Below are positions 28,366 to 36,808 of a stretch of DNA of 42,838 nucleotides, piece by piece. Both the position numbers and the translations under genes were made by a program. This stretch comes from Methanolinea sp. (GTDB taxonomy: Archaea > Halobacteriota > Methanomicrobia > Methanomicrobiales > Methanospirillaceae), in assembly GCA_030019395.1 (NCBI GenBank), contig JASEES010000049.1, positions 1 through 42,838 of the forward strand. The letters are read 5' to 3'. A model generated the notes under the pieces. It had not been told where the DNA came from. It was given only the letters and a program-made list of their open reading frames with translations, and ran no database searches. The number at the start of each line of letters is the position of its first letter. The first letter of the stretch is position 1.

Positions 28366-29271
28366 ATGTTTTCCCGCATTCTGTTCCCTACTGATTTTTC
28401 GGAACACGCGAAACAGACGCTCGATTGTATCGCAGGTTTCCCCGGTGTGAAAGAAGTCATCCTCCTGCATATCATCGATACATCGAGGCCGGGGTTTGCT
28501 CCCTGGGGCATATCGATGATGGAGGAAGAGGCAAAAAAGCAGCTCCAGAGCGAATGCACCCTATTAAAAGCACAGGGGGTCAATGCACGGACAATCATGC
28601 GCACGGTTTCCCACGGGCCCGTCGGAGAGATGGTCATCCGGGTTGCGGAGGAAGTGGACCCGTCGATGATACTGGTGGGAGCGCGGGGAAAGAGCATCCT
28701 GCGCGATATACTGCTTGGGAGCGTGTCGGGATACGTCCTCCGGCATAGTCCCTGCAGTGTCCTGATAATGAAATACCGCATGGTGGAAGGATTCAGGGGA
28801 AAAACATTCGAAAAATTCTGCCCCAGGATACTATCGCGGGTTCTCTGCCCCACGGACTTTTCGCCCCCGGCCCGTGAAGCTCTTGACATGGTTTCAAATC
28901 TCCGGGGCATTTCAGAGATTATTCTCCTCCATGTTGTCGATAGCGGGGAAAACGAGGAGGAGATTGCCATGCGGAAAGGGGAGGCCCTCCTCGAGATGGA
29001 GAAAGATGCCCTTTCCCTTGCAAGGAAGAACATTCCCGCCCGGTGCCTCGTGAAGGTCGGAAACCCCGCGCTCGAGATAGCGCGCTGTGCCGAGGAGGAG
29101 GACGTCTCCCTGGTCGCATTCAGCTCGCATGGGAGGGGCTGGCTCGGAGGACTCATCCCGGGAAGCACGGCCCAGGAAGTTGCACGGGTCGCATCGAGAC
29201 CGGTTCTCGTCATCCGTAACCCTGACACAGAGAAAAGGAACCCTTCTGCTGCCATTAACCGGTCCGGGTGA
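28366..29271 (+). CDS. Tandem-domain universal stress protein (UspA)
   Basis: This 301-aa cytosolic protein has two UspA domains, about residues 1-145 and 155-290. Each has the ATP-binding pattern G-2x-G-9x-G-S/T: GARGKSILRDILLGS in the first and SHGRGWLGGLIPGST in the second. Both begin with the strand RILFPTDFS/RVLCPTDFS. ATG 28366 is preceded by GGTG; the longer frame to 28291 is not supported. It sits between the two ATP synthase operons, divergent from operon 1 and overlapping the 3' end of operon 2 by 17 nt. A role in energy stress is inference. Confidence 0.9.
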   Translation: MFSRILFPTDFSEHAKQTLDCIAGFPGVKEVILLHIIDTSRPGFAPWGISMMEEEAKKQLQSECTLLKAQGVNARTIMRTVSHGPVGEMVIRVAEEVDPSMILVGARGKSILRDILLGSVSGYVLRHSPCSVLIMKYRMVEGFRGKTFEKFCPRILSRVLCPTDFSPPAREALDMVSNLRGISEIILLHVVDSGENEEEIAMRKGEALLEMEKDALSLARKNIPARCLVKVGNPALEIARCAEEEDVSLVAFSSHGRGWLGGLIPGSTAQEVARVASRPVLVIRNPDTEKRNPSAAINRSG

Positions 29272-29419
29272 GGACGAGGTACATGAAGATGAACAGCCCT
29301 GCAACGAGGGTGACGTAGATCGTAACCTGGAGGCAGAAGAAATAGAAGGATAATTTCGTCCTCACGTCGGGCCGGCGAAGGAAAGTGTCGATCCACGGGT
29401 CGTGGGGGGCAGCCTTCAT
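29255..29419 (-). CDS. Small single-helix membrane protein, AhaG-like, operon 2
   Basis: A 54-aa gene overlapping the end of atpD of operon 2 by 4 nt (ATGA). The product has a polar N-terminal part ([19 protein letters not shown]) and one hydrophobic helix (about residues 25-48), with Phe/Tyr-rich flanks. Methanosarcina A1Ao operons end with a small gene ahaG of unknown function at the same place; I infer that this is its counterpart by position, size and hydrophobicity, not by alignment. Operon 1 has none. Confidence 0.65.
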   Translation of the reverse strand: MKAAPHDPWIDTFLRRPDVRTKLSFYFFCLQVTIYVTLVAGLFIFMYLVLTRTG

Positions 29420-30054
29420 GGGGAGTCCGTCTTGAGGTGCTTGATGCGTTTACGCCGGAACTGGTCCTCCCTCTCCCTCTCCTCGAGGTGCATCTCGATG
29501 TACCTCCGGGTTGACTGGAGCTGCGGCAGGAGTATCCTTTCGAGGGCGTTCACCCTCCGGCGTGTCTTGCTAATCTCCCGGGACAGCCTTCTTACCGTCC
29601 CCTCCCTCTCGGCAAGTACGAGGATTTCCCTCGTGAGGTCCTCGAAACGCTTCGTGGCATTGTCGATTGCTGCCGGTGTACCGAGGAGCCCGTAACCACT
29701 CTCGTGGACGGGGAAGGATTCGGAAGGGAGGGCCGGGACACGGACACCCATCACGAGGCGCGAACCGGTGGGGATGTCCGGGAGTGGAGGCGAGGAAGCC
29801 GCCACGGCAGCGACGGTGTCGGTTCCTGCCAGCATCTCTGCAAAAGAGAGTGCAGAGAGTGCAGACCGGAACGTTTCGTCGACCCGCCTCTTCTGTTCGA
29901 GGTATGCATCCCTGTAATCAAAGAAAGCGACCACCATCGCGTCGAGTTTTTCCTCGAGGAGGTCATGCCCTCTCTGGGCAAGGAGTTCCTGTTTCTTCAA
30001 CCGCAAAAGTTCAATCCTGGTAGGGCGAATCCCGCTCCTTCCCTGGACACTCAC
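29416..30054 (-). CDS. atpD: A1Ao ATP synthase subunit D, operon 2
   Basis: The second central-shaft subunit D, 212 aa, is typical in length. It has the [20 protein letters not shown] start block and the C-terminal [14 protein letters not shown] block. GTG 30054 overlaps the atpB stop (GTGA); GTG 30048 is possible. It is clearly diverged from the operon-1 copy. Confidence 0.93.
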   Translation of the reverse strand: MSVQGRSGIRPTRIELLRLKKQELLAQRGHDLLEEKLDAMVVAFFDYRDAYLEQKRRVDETFRSALSALSFAEMLAGTDTVAAVAASSPPLPDIPTGSRLVMGVRVPALPSESFPVHESGYGLLGTPAAIDNATKRFEDLTREILVLAEREGTVRRLSREISKTRRRVNALERILLPQLQSTRRYIEMHLEEREREDQFRRKRIKHLKTDSP

Positions 30055-31448
30055 TCCTTCTGCCCCCTGTATGCCGGATGGTATTTCCTGATGAACGACT
30101 CGTCGATGCGACGGAGTTCTCCTTCGGGAAGGACGGAGAGAAGATCCCACGCCCTGTCGAGGGTTGCCTCGAACGAGCGATCTTCCTCGGGTCCCTGGGA
30201 GATAAACTCACGTTCGAACCGGTCGGCAAAACGGATATACTCCCTGTCCGTCTCCGAGAGCCCCTCTTCCCCGACCACTGCAACGAGACCTTTGAGCTTG
30301 ATGCCCTGCGCATAGGCTGCATAGAGCTGGTTGTTGACCTGTGCATGGTCCTCCCGTGTCCGGTCAGGACCGATACCGGTCTGCATGAGGCGGGAGAGGC
30401 AGGGGAGTGGATTGATCGGGGGATAGATGCCTTTCCGATGGAGGTCACGCGAGAGCACGATCTGTCCCTCGGTGATATATCCCGTAAGATCAGGAACGGG
30501 GTGAGTGATATCATCGTCCGGCATCGTGAGGATTGGTATCTGGGTAATGGAACCGGTGCGACCCTTGATGCGCCCGGCCCTCTCGAATATGCTCGCAAGA
30601 TCCGTGTACATGTATCCCGGATACCCCCTCCTGCCCGGTACTTCCTCGCGGGCAGCAGAGATCTCGCGCAACGCTTCGCAGTAATTGGTCAGGTCCGTGA
30701 GGATGACAAGGACGTGCATTCCTTTTTCGAATGCAAGGAACTCGGCCGTCGTGAGGGCCAGGCGGGGCGTGATGATGCGCTCGATTGCAGGATCATCTGC
30801 GAGGTTGAGGAAAATGACGGCCCTTTCGAGTGCACCTGTCCGCGTGAAATCGGATACGAAGAATGCAGCCTCCTCGTGCGTTATTCCCATTGCGGCAAAG
30901 ACCACCGCGAAGAGTTCCTGCTGTCCCCTGACCTTCGCCTGGCGCGTAATCTGTGCGGCGAGAAGGTTGTGGGGCAGGCCTGCACCACTGAATATCGGGA
31001 GTTTCTGCCCGCGGACGAGCGTGTTCATCCCGTCGATGACAGATATGCCCGTCTGGATGGAATCCCGGGGGTGTTCCCGGGCATACGGGTTGATGGACGA
31101 TCCGTGGATGTCCCTTTCCTCTTCCCCGAGTGGTGGAGCACCTCCGTCGAGGGGGCGGGCTATCCCGTCAAATATCCGCCCGAGCATCTCCTCGGTGACA
31201 GCGATGTGCATCGTCTTTCCCGTGAACCGTGCAGTTGTGGCATCCGTGTCAAGGTCACGGGTTGTTCCAAAGACCTGGACGATTGCCCGGTTTGTCCGGG
31301 ATTCGAGTACCTGTCCGAGCCTCTTTTCTCCTGACGGGAGCGTAATCTCGACCACTTCGCCGAATGCCACGCCCGAGACGTTGTCCACGACCATGATGGG
31401 CCCGTGGATGTGGGTCACTGACCGGTATTCCCTTGCTCCCCTCTGCAT
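30051..31448 (-). CDS. atpB: A1Ao ATP synthase subunit B, operon 2
   Basis: The second non-catalytic subunit B, 465 aa, has [15 protein letters not shown] in the P-loop position and the [19 protein letters not shown] block. ATG 31448 has GGGAGG 7 nt upstream, so the eight codons further upstream are not used. Confidence 0.96.
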   Translation of the reverse strand: MQRGAREYRSVTHIHGPIMVVDNVSGVAFGEVVEITLPSGEKRLGQVLESRTNRAIVQVFGTTRDLDTDATTARFTGKTMHIAVTEEMLGRIFDGIARPLDGGAPPLGEEERDIHGSSINPYAREHPRDSIQTGISVIDGMNTLVRGQKLPIFSGAGLPHNLLAAQITRQAKVRGQQELFAVVFAAMGITHEEAAFFVSDFTRTGALERAVIFLNLADDPAIERIITPRLALTTAEFLAFEKGMHVLVILTDLTNYCEALREISAAREEVPGRRGYPGYMYTDLASIFERAGRIKGRTGSITQIPILTMPDDDITHPVPDLTGYITEGQIVLSRDLHRKGIYPPINPLPCLSRLMQTGIGPDRTREDHAQVNNQLYAAYAQGIKLKGLVAVVGEEGLSETDREYIRFADRFEREFISQGPEEDRSFEATLDRAWDLLSVLPEGELRRIDESFIRKYHPAYRGQKE

Positions 31449-31449
31449 A

Positions 31450-33231
31450 TCAGGACCTCCCGAGGGAAGCAAACTCTTCCCTCATCTGGTTTTCGATGCC
31501 GGGAAAGACAGTATCAACAGCATTTTCCGGGACAGTTCCCATCCGGGCAAGGCGCGACTTTACCGGAAGGGAACGGATGGTCTCCGTGAGGACTCCTGAA
31601 GATACCGCCCTCCGCGCGAGGGCAAAAAACGAAAAGACCATTTCAACCATCCTGTAGAGCTTTTTGGGGGAGGTATAGGTGTCTTCCGGGTGGAAGGCAT
31701 ACTGCATGAGGATGCTCTCCCTTATCACCTCGGCCTCGAGGAGTGTGAGCCTGTCCCGCTCCGGGAGAACCTCGGGCCCGACAAGCTTGACCATCTCCTC
31801 GAGTTCGTTCTCCTTCTGGAGGATGGCCATGATCTCGCTCTTCATGCTTTCCCAGCCCGGACCGGCATTCTCGTTCCACCACCTGTTGACAATACCCGTG
31901 TACAGGGAATATGAGGAGAGCCAGTTGATGGCAGGAAAGTGCCGGCGGTAAGCGAGGTCCGAGTCCAGGGCCCAGAAGACTTTCACGATCCGGAGCGTGT
32001 TCTGTGTCACGGGCTCGGAGAAGTCCCCGCCGGGTGGTGAAACGGCACCGATAACAGAGATCGACCCTTCCCTTTCCTCTGTTCCGATGGTCCTGACCCT
32101 CCCGGCACGTTCGTAGAAATCGGCAAGCCGCGAGCCAAGGTACGCAGGATAACCCTCCTCGCCGGGCATCTCCTCGAGCCTTCCGGATATCTCCCTCATT
32201 GCTTCGGCCCACCGGGAGGTGGAATCCGCCATGAGTGCGACCTTGTAACCCATGTCACGGTAATACTCTGCAAGCGTCATGCCCGTGTAAACCGAGGCCT
32301 CCCTTGCTGCAACCGGCATGTTGCTCGTGTTCGCGATGAGGACCATGCGGTTGAGGAGCGGGAGGCCGGTCCGCGGGTCTTCGAGCCGTGGGAATTCGGC
32401 AAGTACGTCTGCCATCTCGTTTCCCCTCTCTCCGCACCCCACGAAGATGACGATATCGGCATTGGCCCATTTCGCAAGCTGGTGCTGGACGACGGTTTTC
32501 CCGGACCCGAAGGGACCGGGTATCGCGGCAGTCCCGCCGATAGCGATGGGGAAGAGGAGGTCAATGACCCGCTGGCCCGTGAGTAACGGGTCCACAGGGT
32601 CAAGTTTCTGCGATATGGGCCGACCGGCCCGGACCGGCCAGTACTGGACCATGGTGAGTTCCACCTCTGCCCCCTCCGACCTGATGGTGCAGACAGGGTC
32701 GTGAATCGTGTATTCTCCCTCGTCGGCGATGGTGGCAACGGTCCCGGAAAGCGCAGGAGGAACCATGATGAGGTGAGGGACTGACGGGCTTTCGGGGACA
32801 ACACCGAGAACATCACCCCCCCGGACGCGGTCACCGGGTCGTGCCCGGGGTGTAAACGTCCATGGTTTCCGGGGGTCGAGAGCAGGAACGCTGCTCCCCC
32901 TCCCGATAAAGTCTCCGGACACCTGGTGCATTTCTGCAAGAGGACGCTGGATGCCATCGAAGATCGTGCCGAGGAGACCGGGGCCGAGGGCCACAGAGAG
33001 CGATCTCCCGGTGCCCGTGACCGGCTCTCCCGGCCTGATACCGGCGGTCTCCTCGTAGACCTGGATTGTTGCCCTGTCATTTTCGAGGGCTATTATCTCT
33101 CCGATGAGGGCCTCTTCTCCCACCCGGACGATCTCGAACATCCGTGCCCCGGCCATGCCATCGGCCACGACGACCGGCCCCGTGACCCTGATGATTGTTC
33201 CCCGGCACTTTTTATCTCCATCCATGTCCAT
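31450..33231 (-). CDS. atpA: A1Ao ATP synthase catalytic subunit A, operon 2
   Basis: The second catalytic subunit, 593 aa, has the P-loop [13 protein letters not shown] near residue 240, which is the common archaeal and bacterial A/V form and differs from GGFGTGKT in operon 1. The [18 protein letters not shown] block is intact, so it should be active. There is no intein. GGAG lies 4 nt before ATG 33231; a second in-frame ATG lies two codons on. Confidence 0.97.
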   Translation of the reverse strand: MDMDGDKKCRGTIIRVTGPVVVADGMAGARMFEIVRVGEEALIGEIIALENDRATIQVYEETAGIRPGEPVTGTGRSLSVALGPGLLGTIFDGIQRPLAEMHQVSGDFIGRGSSVPALDPRKPWTFTPRARPGDRVRGGDVLGVVPESPSVPHLIMVPPALSGTVATIADEGEYTIHDPVCTIRSEGAEVELTMVQYWPVRAGRPISQKLDPVDPLLTGQRVIDLLFPIAIGGTAAIPGPFGSGKTVVQHQLAKWANADIVIFVGCGERGNEMADVLAEFPRLEDPRTGLPLLNRMVLIANTSNMPVAAREASVYTGMTLAEYYRDMGYKVALMADSTSRWAEAMREISGRLEEMPGEEGYPAYLGSRLADFYERAGRVRTIGTEEREGSISVIGAVSPPGGDFSEPVTQNTLRIVKVFWALDSDLAYRRHFPAINWLSSYSLYTGIVNRWWNENAGPGWESMKSEIMAILQKENELEEMVKLVGPEVLPERDRLTLLEAEVIRESILMQYAFHPEDTYTSPKKLYRMVEMVFSFFALARRAVSSGVLTETIRSLPVKSRLARMGTVPENAVDTVFPGIENQMREEFASLGRS

Positions 33232-33232
33232 T

Positions 33233-33532
33233 TCACTCCAGTCCTGCCATTTTCAGGTAGTCCTCTCCTGCGTAATCCGCCCCTCCGGAACTATCAGGGA
33301 GGGCGAGGATCACAGGGTATCCTCCCCTGCTTCCCTCCACGCTCCTGATATCACCCCGCAGTCCGGACCAAAACCGTGCTGGGATGACAATGATCCCAAT
33401 CGCGGGATCGTGGAGCCATTTTACCAGTGTCTCCCGCGCAGAGGGGGGGTCCTGCGCAACGAATACGTCCTTTATCCCTGCAAGTGCAAACCCGCGGACC
33501 ATTTTGGGATCACCAAGAACGGCAATCTTCAT
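33233..33532 (-). CDS. atpF: A1Ao ATP synthase subunit F, operon 2
   Basis: A central-stalk subunit of 99 aa. The start MKIAVLGDPKMVRGFALAG aligns with subunit F. ATG 33532 overlaps the atpC stop (ATGA); the longer frame to 33895 lies inside atpC. Confidence 0.9.
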   Translation of the reverse strand: MKIAVLGDPKMVRGFALAGIKDVFVAQDPPSARETLVKWLHDPAIGIIVIPARFWSGLRGDIRSVEGSRGGYPVILALPDSSGGADYAGEDYLKMAGLE

Positions 33533-34728
33533 GATAAAGACGCCTCCGTCACGATAAACCGTGAAACGTCCGTGATCGAAAGTCCCTCGTAGAGCGAGTG
33601 AAAGAGGACACGGAGGTTTCGGACTTCGTATCGCCGGGCAATGGCATACTTGATCAGGGGTCCGCCCTGGAGGTGGTGAACCTGGGAGAGTGACACGACC
33701 CTGGCGAGTAAAAACCTGTCCAGTGCAATTTCGAGCATGGAGAGATCCGGTTCCTCTGCGTCCGAAAGGGCAAATGAAAGGACGGTATAGTAATCGGTCC
33801 CTGCGAGCTGGTTGATGATCTCTTTTACCCCCCTGTTTTCGTACAGCTGTGCGAGGCGCCACTCCTCGTATACCGCACCACCCGGAACAAACCATTCGGA
33901 AACGACGTCTGCAGGAATACCCTGCCGTTTAGCCCGGAGGAGGGTAAGGATGTTTGTTACATCCGTAAATATCCCGAGAAAACCGGCGACAGCAGAGAGA
34001 TGCGAGGGATCGATATGGATGCGGGAGAGATTCAGCCTCTCCAGTGAGAATCTCCAGAGGGTATTTTCGACGGGGAACGGCGATGATGACTGTTCGGCCA
34101 GGGGAACAATTCCCGAGAGAGCCTCCTCGTACGGCGTCCCGGAGAGCCTCGCTGCGAGTTCCCGAATCCCCGAAGCACCGTCGAGGTTCCGTAACCGTTC
34201 CGGGGTCAGGCATCCGACCGGGATCAGGCGGGAAGAGATACCTGCGGTTCCCCACGGGGAATATATCATCCGCACGGCCTTTACGAGCTGTTCCACCTCG
34301 AGGACGCCCTGGTAGGCAAGGAAAAAGGGTTTTATACTGTCGGGGAGCGTTCCGAGCAGTGCATTGAATTCGTTAATGTACCAGGCATCGAGGATCCTGT
34401 CGACATCTTCCGGCCGGGCATTTTCAGGTATGTCGAGCCCCGCCCCGGCCTCCCGGACAGCCGTGCAGGCCTCGTAGATGTTTCTCGTTTCACGCATGCG
34501 CTGGAGCGTTTCGGGCCGTATGAAAGGGTTTCCTATTGCCTTGACACGTGCGATGGGATAGGCAAATTGGGCTATCGTGAGCAGTACACGGAAGTAACCA
34601 AGAAAGGTCACGATGACGAGCACGATGACGAGGAGCATTGCAAGTGCCCCGATCATCAGGAGACCGGGGTCAAGTGAAAGACCCTTTGAAAGTGTGTCCA
34701 GCATGCTCCCGAGGTCTTCACCTGCCAC
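33529..34728 (-). CDS. atpC: A1Ao ATP synthase subunit C with N-terminal membrane helix, operon 2
   Basis: A subunit C homologue (QRMRETRNIYEACT, later RRYEVRNLRVLFHSL) that carries about 55 extra N-terminal residues containing a strong hydrophobic helix at 21-44 (PGLLMIGALAMLLVIVLVIV and on). Subunit C is normally soluble and sits on the rotor ring. I chose GTG 34728 because GGGGGTGA lies 5 nt upstream. ATG 34704 would still include the helix, so the anchor does not depend on the start. It overlaps atpE by 11 nt. The product of 399 aa exceeds the usual 350. Confidence 0.9.
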   Translation of the reverse strand: MAGEDLGSMLDTLSKGLSLDPGLLMIGALAMLLVIVLVIVTFLGYFRVLLTIAQFAYPIARVKAIGNPFIRPETLQRMRETRNIYEACTAVREAGAGLDIPENARPEDVDRILDAWYINEFNALLGTLPDSIKPFFLAYQGVLEVEQLVKAVRMIYSPWGTAGISSRLIPVGCLTPERLRNLDGASGIRELAARLSGTPYEEALSGIVPLAEQSSSPFPVENTLWRFSLERLNLSRIHIDPSHLSAVAGFLGIFTDVTNILTLLRAKRQGIPADVVSEWFVPGGAVYEEWRLAQLYENRGVKEIINQLAGTDYYTVLSFALSDAEEPDLSMLEIALDRFLLARVVSLSQVHHLQGGPLIKYAIARRYEVRNLRVLFHSLYEGLSITDVSRFIVTEASLS

Positions 34729-35335
34729 CCGCGTCACCCCCTTCCGAAAAGAGGATTCGTGCGACCCGTGCAGCAATCTCCCGTTCCATCCTCTCGAGCC
34801 TCGCCTCTACCGTGTTATTGACCTTCACCGTGCCGCCGGGACCCGACACGATGACTCCACCATTCGTCATGACAGTCCGGGTCGAAATGATGCATTCCCC
34901 GGGATTCTTCCCCCATTTCCTGATGAAGTCCTCTGCGAGGGGTCTGTCGGCAGGGTGCACCTCGAGCTCCACCCTGTCCTGCCCGAGGTTCCGGATACCT
35001 TCAGCCGCAAGCCTGAAGAATATGTCAGGGTACCGGGGATTCTCCCTGATCTTTCCAAGTTCCGCCTTCGCGCCTGCAAATACCTCGTTTATGGCATTTT
35101 CCCGGGCATTCCGGTATACCTTTCTTGCTTCGATTCTCGACTGCGACAGTAACTGGGTGCATGCCCGTGCAGTCTTTTCATCTTCTTCAGTCCTGATCTG
35201 ACGGGTCCTTTTTTCCGCTTCCTTCCGTGCCTTTTCAATCACAAGGTCTGCCTCTTCCCTTGCCTTTTTAAGAATACGCTCTGCCTCGGTCTTCGCATCG
35301 GAAAGAATGCGCTGCTCGATCTTCTCAACGCTCAT
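34718..35335 (-). CDS. atpE: A1Ao ATP synthase subunit E, operon 2
   Basis: A peripheral-stalk subunit of 205 aa: long charged coiled coil to about residue 95, then the globular domain with GGVIVSGPGGTVKVNNTVEARL. It lies 27 nt after atpK. Confidence 0.92.
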   Translation of the reverse strand: MSVEKIEQRILSDAKTEAERILKKAREEADLVIEKARKEAEKRTRQIRTEEDEKTARACTQLLSQSRIEARKVYRNARENAINEVFAGAKAELGKIRENPRYPDIFFRLAAEGIRNLGQDRVELEVHPADRPLAEDFIRKWGKNPGECIISTRTVMTNGGVIVSGPGGTVKVNNTVEARLERMEREIAARVARILFSEGGDAGGR

Positions 35336-35362
35336 TCACTGCCACGCTCCCCGGGCATCCGG

Positions 35363-36808
35363 TCATACATGGAAGATCCCCAGTCCAAAGAGAACGAGGA
35401 TTGCAACCAGGAGTCCAAAGATTGCAAAGGTCTCGGACATCGCGGCAAACACGAGGCTCCTGCCCATCGCTTCCGGTCTCCTGGCCGTCGCTGCTATCCC
35501 TGATGCGCACGTGATACCCTGGCCGATTGCCGAGAGTCCCCCCAGTCCGACGGCGATACCGGCTCCGATTGCCGCAACCCCGATTGCGACCGTGGTCACG
35601 AAATCATGCGTGATCATACCGGTGAATGCCATGAGGAGGATTGCGACGAGAAGACCATAGATCGCCTGTGTTTCGCATACCGCCGAGAATACGACTCCCT
35701 TGCCGAACATGTCTTCTTTCTCGCTCGTCGCGGCGATCCCCGATGCGGCTGCGATTCCCTGCCCGATTGCCGAGAGGCCGGCAAGGCCGACGGCAAGGCC
35801 ACCGCCGATTGCTGCAAACCCGACGGCAAGGGAGAGCGTGGGGTCTCCTGAAATGAGTCCGCAGAAGGACATGAGAAGTACTGCAACGAGAAGACCGTAG
35901 ATTGCCTGCGTTTCGCATATTGCAGCAAAAACAACTCCTTTTCCGAAGAGCCCCGGCTTCTCCGCAGTCGCCCCGATACCTGATGCAGCAGCAATTCCCT
36001 GGCCTATAGCCGAGAAACCAGCAAAACCGCTTGCAAGTCCGCACCCGATCGCGACGACTCCGGATGCGAGCGTAGTGATCAGATTCCCGGAGAACATACC
36101 CGTGAACGACATGATGAGGATGGCGACGAGAAGCCCGTATATCGCCTGCGTCTCGCATATCGCGGCAAAAACGACACCCTTGCCGAAGAGGTCAGGATGC
36201 TCTCCTGTTGCTGCCACTCCCGCAGATGCGGCTATCCCCTGGCCGATTGCGGATATGCCGGCCAGACCTATCGCAAGTCCGCACCCGATCCCGGCAAGCC
36301 CGCTCGCGACCGTTGCGATGTAATTGCCGGACAGGAGGCCGGAGAAGACAAGGATGAGAACAGCAACGAGGAGCCCGTAGATTGCCTGCGTCTCGCAGAT
36401 AACGGAAAAGACAACCCCTTTCCCGAACATCTCCGGACGTTCGCTCGTCATGGCAACCGCCGAGGATGCTGCAATCCCCTGCCCGATCGAGGAGAGCCCT
36501 GCGATCCCGACGGCAAGCCCCGCACCGATGGCAGAAAGACCTATGGGAACAGGGATGTCGCCGGCAAGCCCCCCGAGGAAACCTCCCGAGAGGAGGATGA
36601 GGATGGCGACGAGGAGCCCGTAAATTGCCTGTGTCTGGGGTATGGCAGAGTAAATGAGGGCAACACCGAACTTTTCAGGGCGCTCCGCAGTCACCCCTGC
36701 AGATGCCGCGCCCGTTATTCCGACTCCGATCCCTGCCCCGATTGCAGAGAATCCGGCTGCTATTCCGGCACCGATCGCGAGGAGTGCCGTCCCAAGTCCT
36801 ATCGTCAC
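35363..36808 (-). CDS. atpK: Six-hairpin A1Ao proteolipid K, operon 2
   Basis: A fused rotor subunit of 481 aa built from six hairpins (12 helices) with a period of 80 residues. Hairpins 2-6 each have a helix-1 Gln in SAIGQG (Q110, Q190, Q270, Q350, Q430) and a helix-2 Glu in CETQAIYG or SETFAIFG (E139, E219, E299, E379, E459). Hairpin 1 has Ala25 in place of the Gln and Gln58 (IPQTQ, codon CAG) in place of the Glu, so it should bind no ion. One polypeptide thus offers five sites. Fused proteolipids are known in other methanogens, with 2, 3 or 13 hairpins. ATG 36808 overlaps the atpI stop (ATGA). Confidence 0.95.
   Translation of the reverse strand: MTIGLGTALLAIGAGIAAGFSAIGAGIGVGITGAASAGVTAERPEKFGVALIYSAIPQTQAIYGLLVAILILLSGGFLGGLAGDIPVPIGLSAIGAGLAVGIAGLSSIGQGIAASSAVAMTSERPEMFGKGVVFSVICETQAIYGLLVAVLILVFSGLLSGNYIATVASGLAGIGCGLAIGLAGISAIGQGIAASAGVAATGEHPDLFGKGVVFAAICETQAIYGLLVAILIMSFTGMFSGNLITTLASGVVAIGCGLASGFAGFSAIGQGIAAASGIGATAEKPGLFGKGVVFAAICETQAIYGLLVAVLLMSFCGLISGDPTLSLAVGFAAIGGGLAVGLAGLSAIGQGIAAASGIAATSEKEDMFGKGVVFSAVCETQAIYGLLVAILLMAFTGMITHDFVTTVAIGVAAIGAGIAVGLGGLSAIGQGITCASGIAATARRPEAMGRSLVFAAMSETFAIFGLLVAILVLFGLGIFHV
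35363..36808 (-). repeat. Tandem 240-bp coding repeats of the fused proteolipid
   Basis: The gene consists of six in-frame repeats of about 240 bp. Units 2-5 are most alike (FGKGVVF...CETQAIYGLLVA in all four), while units 1 and 6 have diverged, as expected for growth by internal duplication. Confidence 0.85.

Noticed and set aside
30078-31334. 418-aa + strand frame opposite atpB of operon 2
   Set aside because: Antisense shadow of a highly conserved gene; no RBS or family features.
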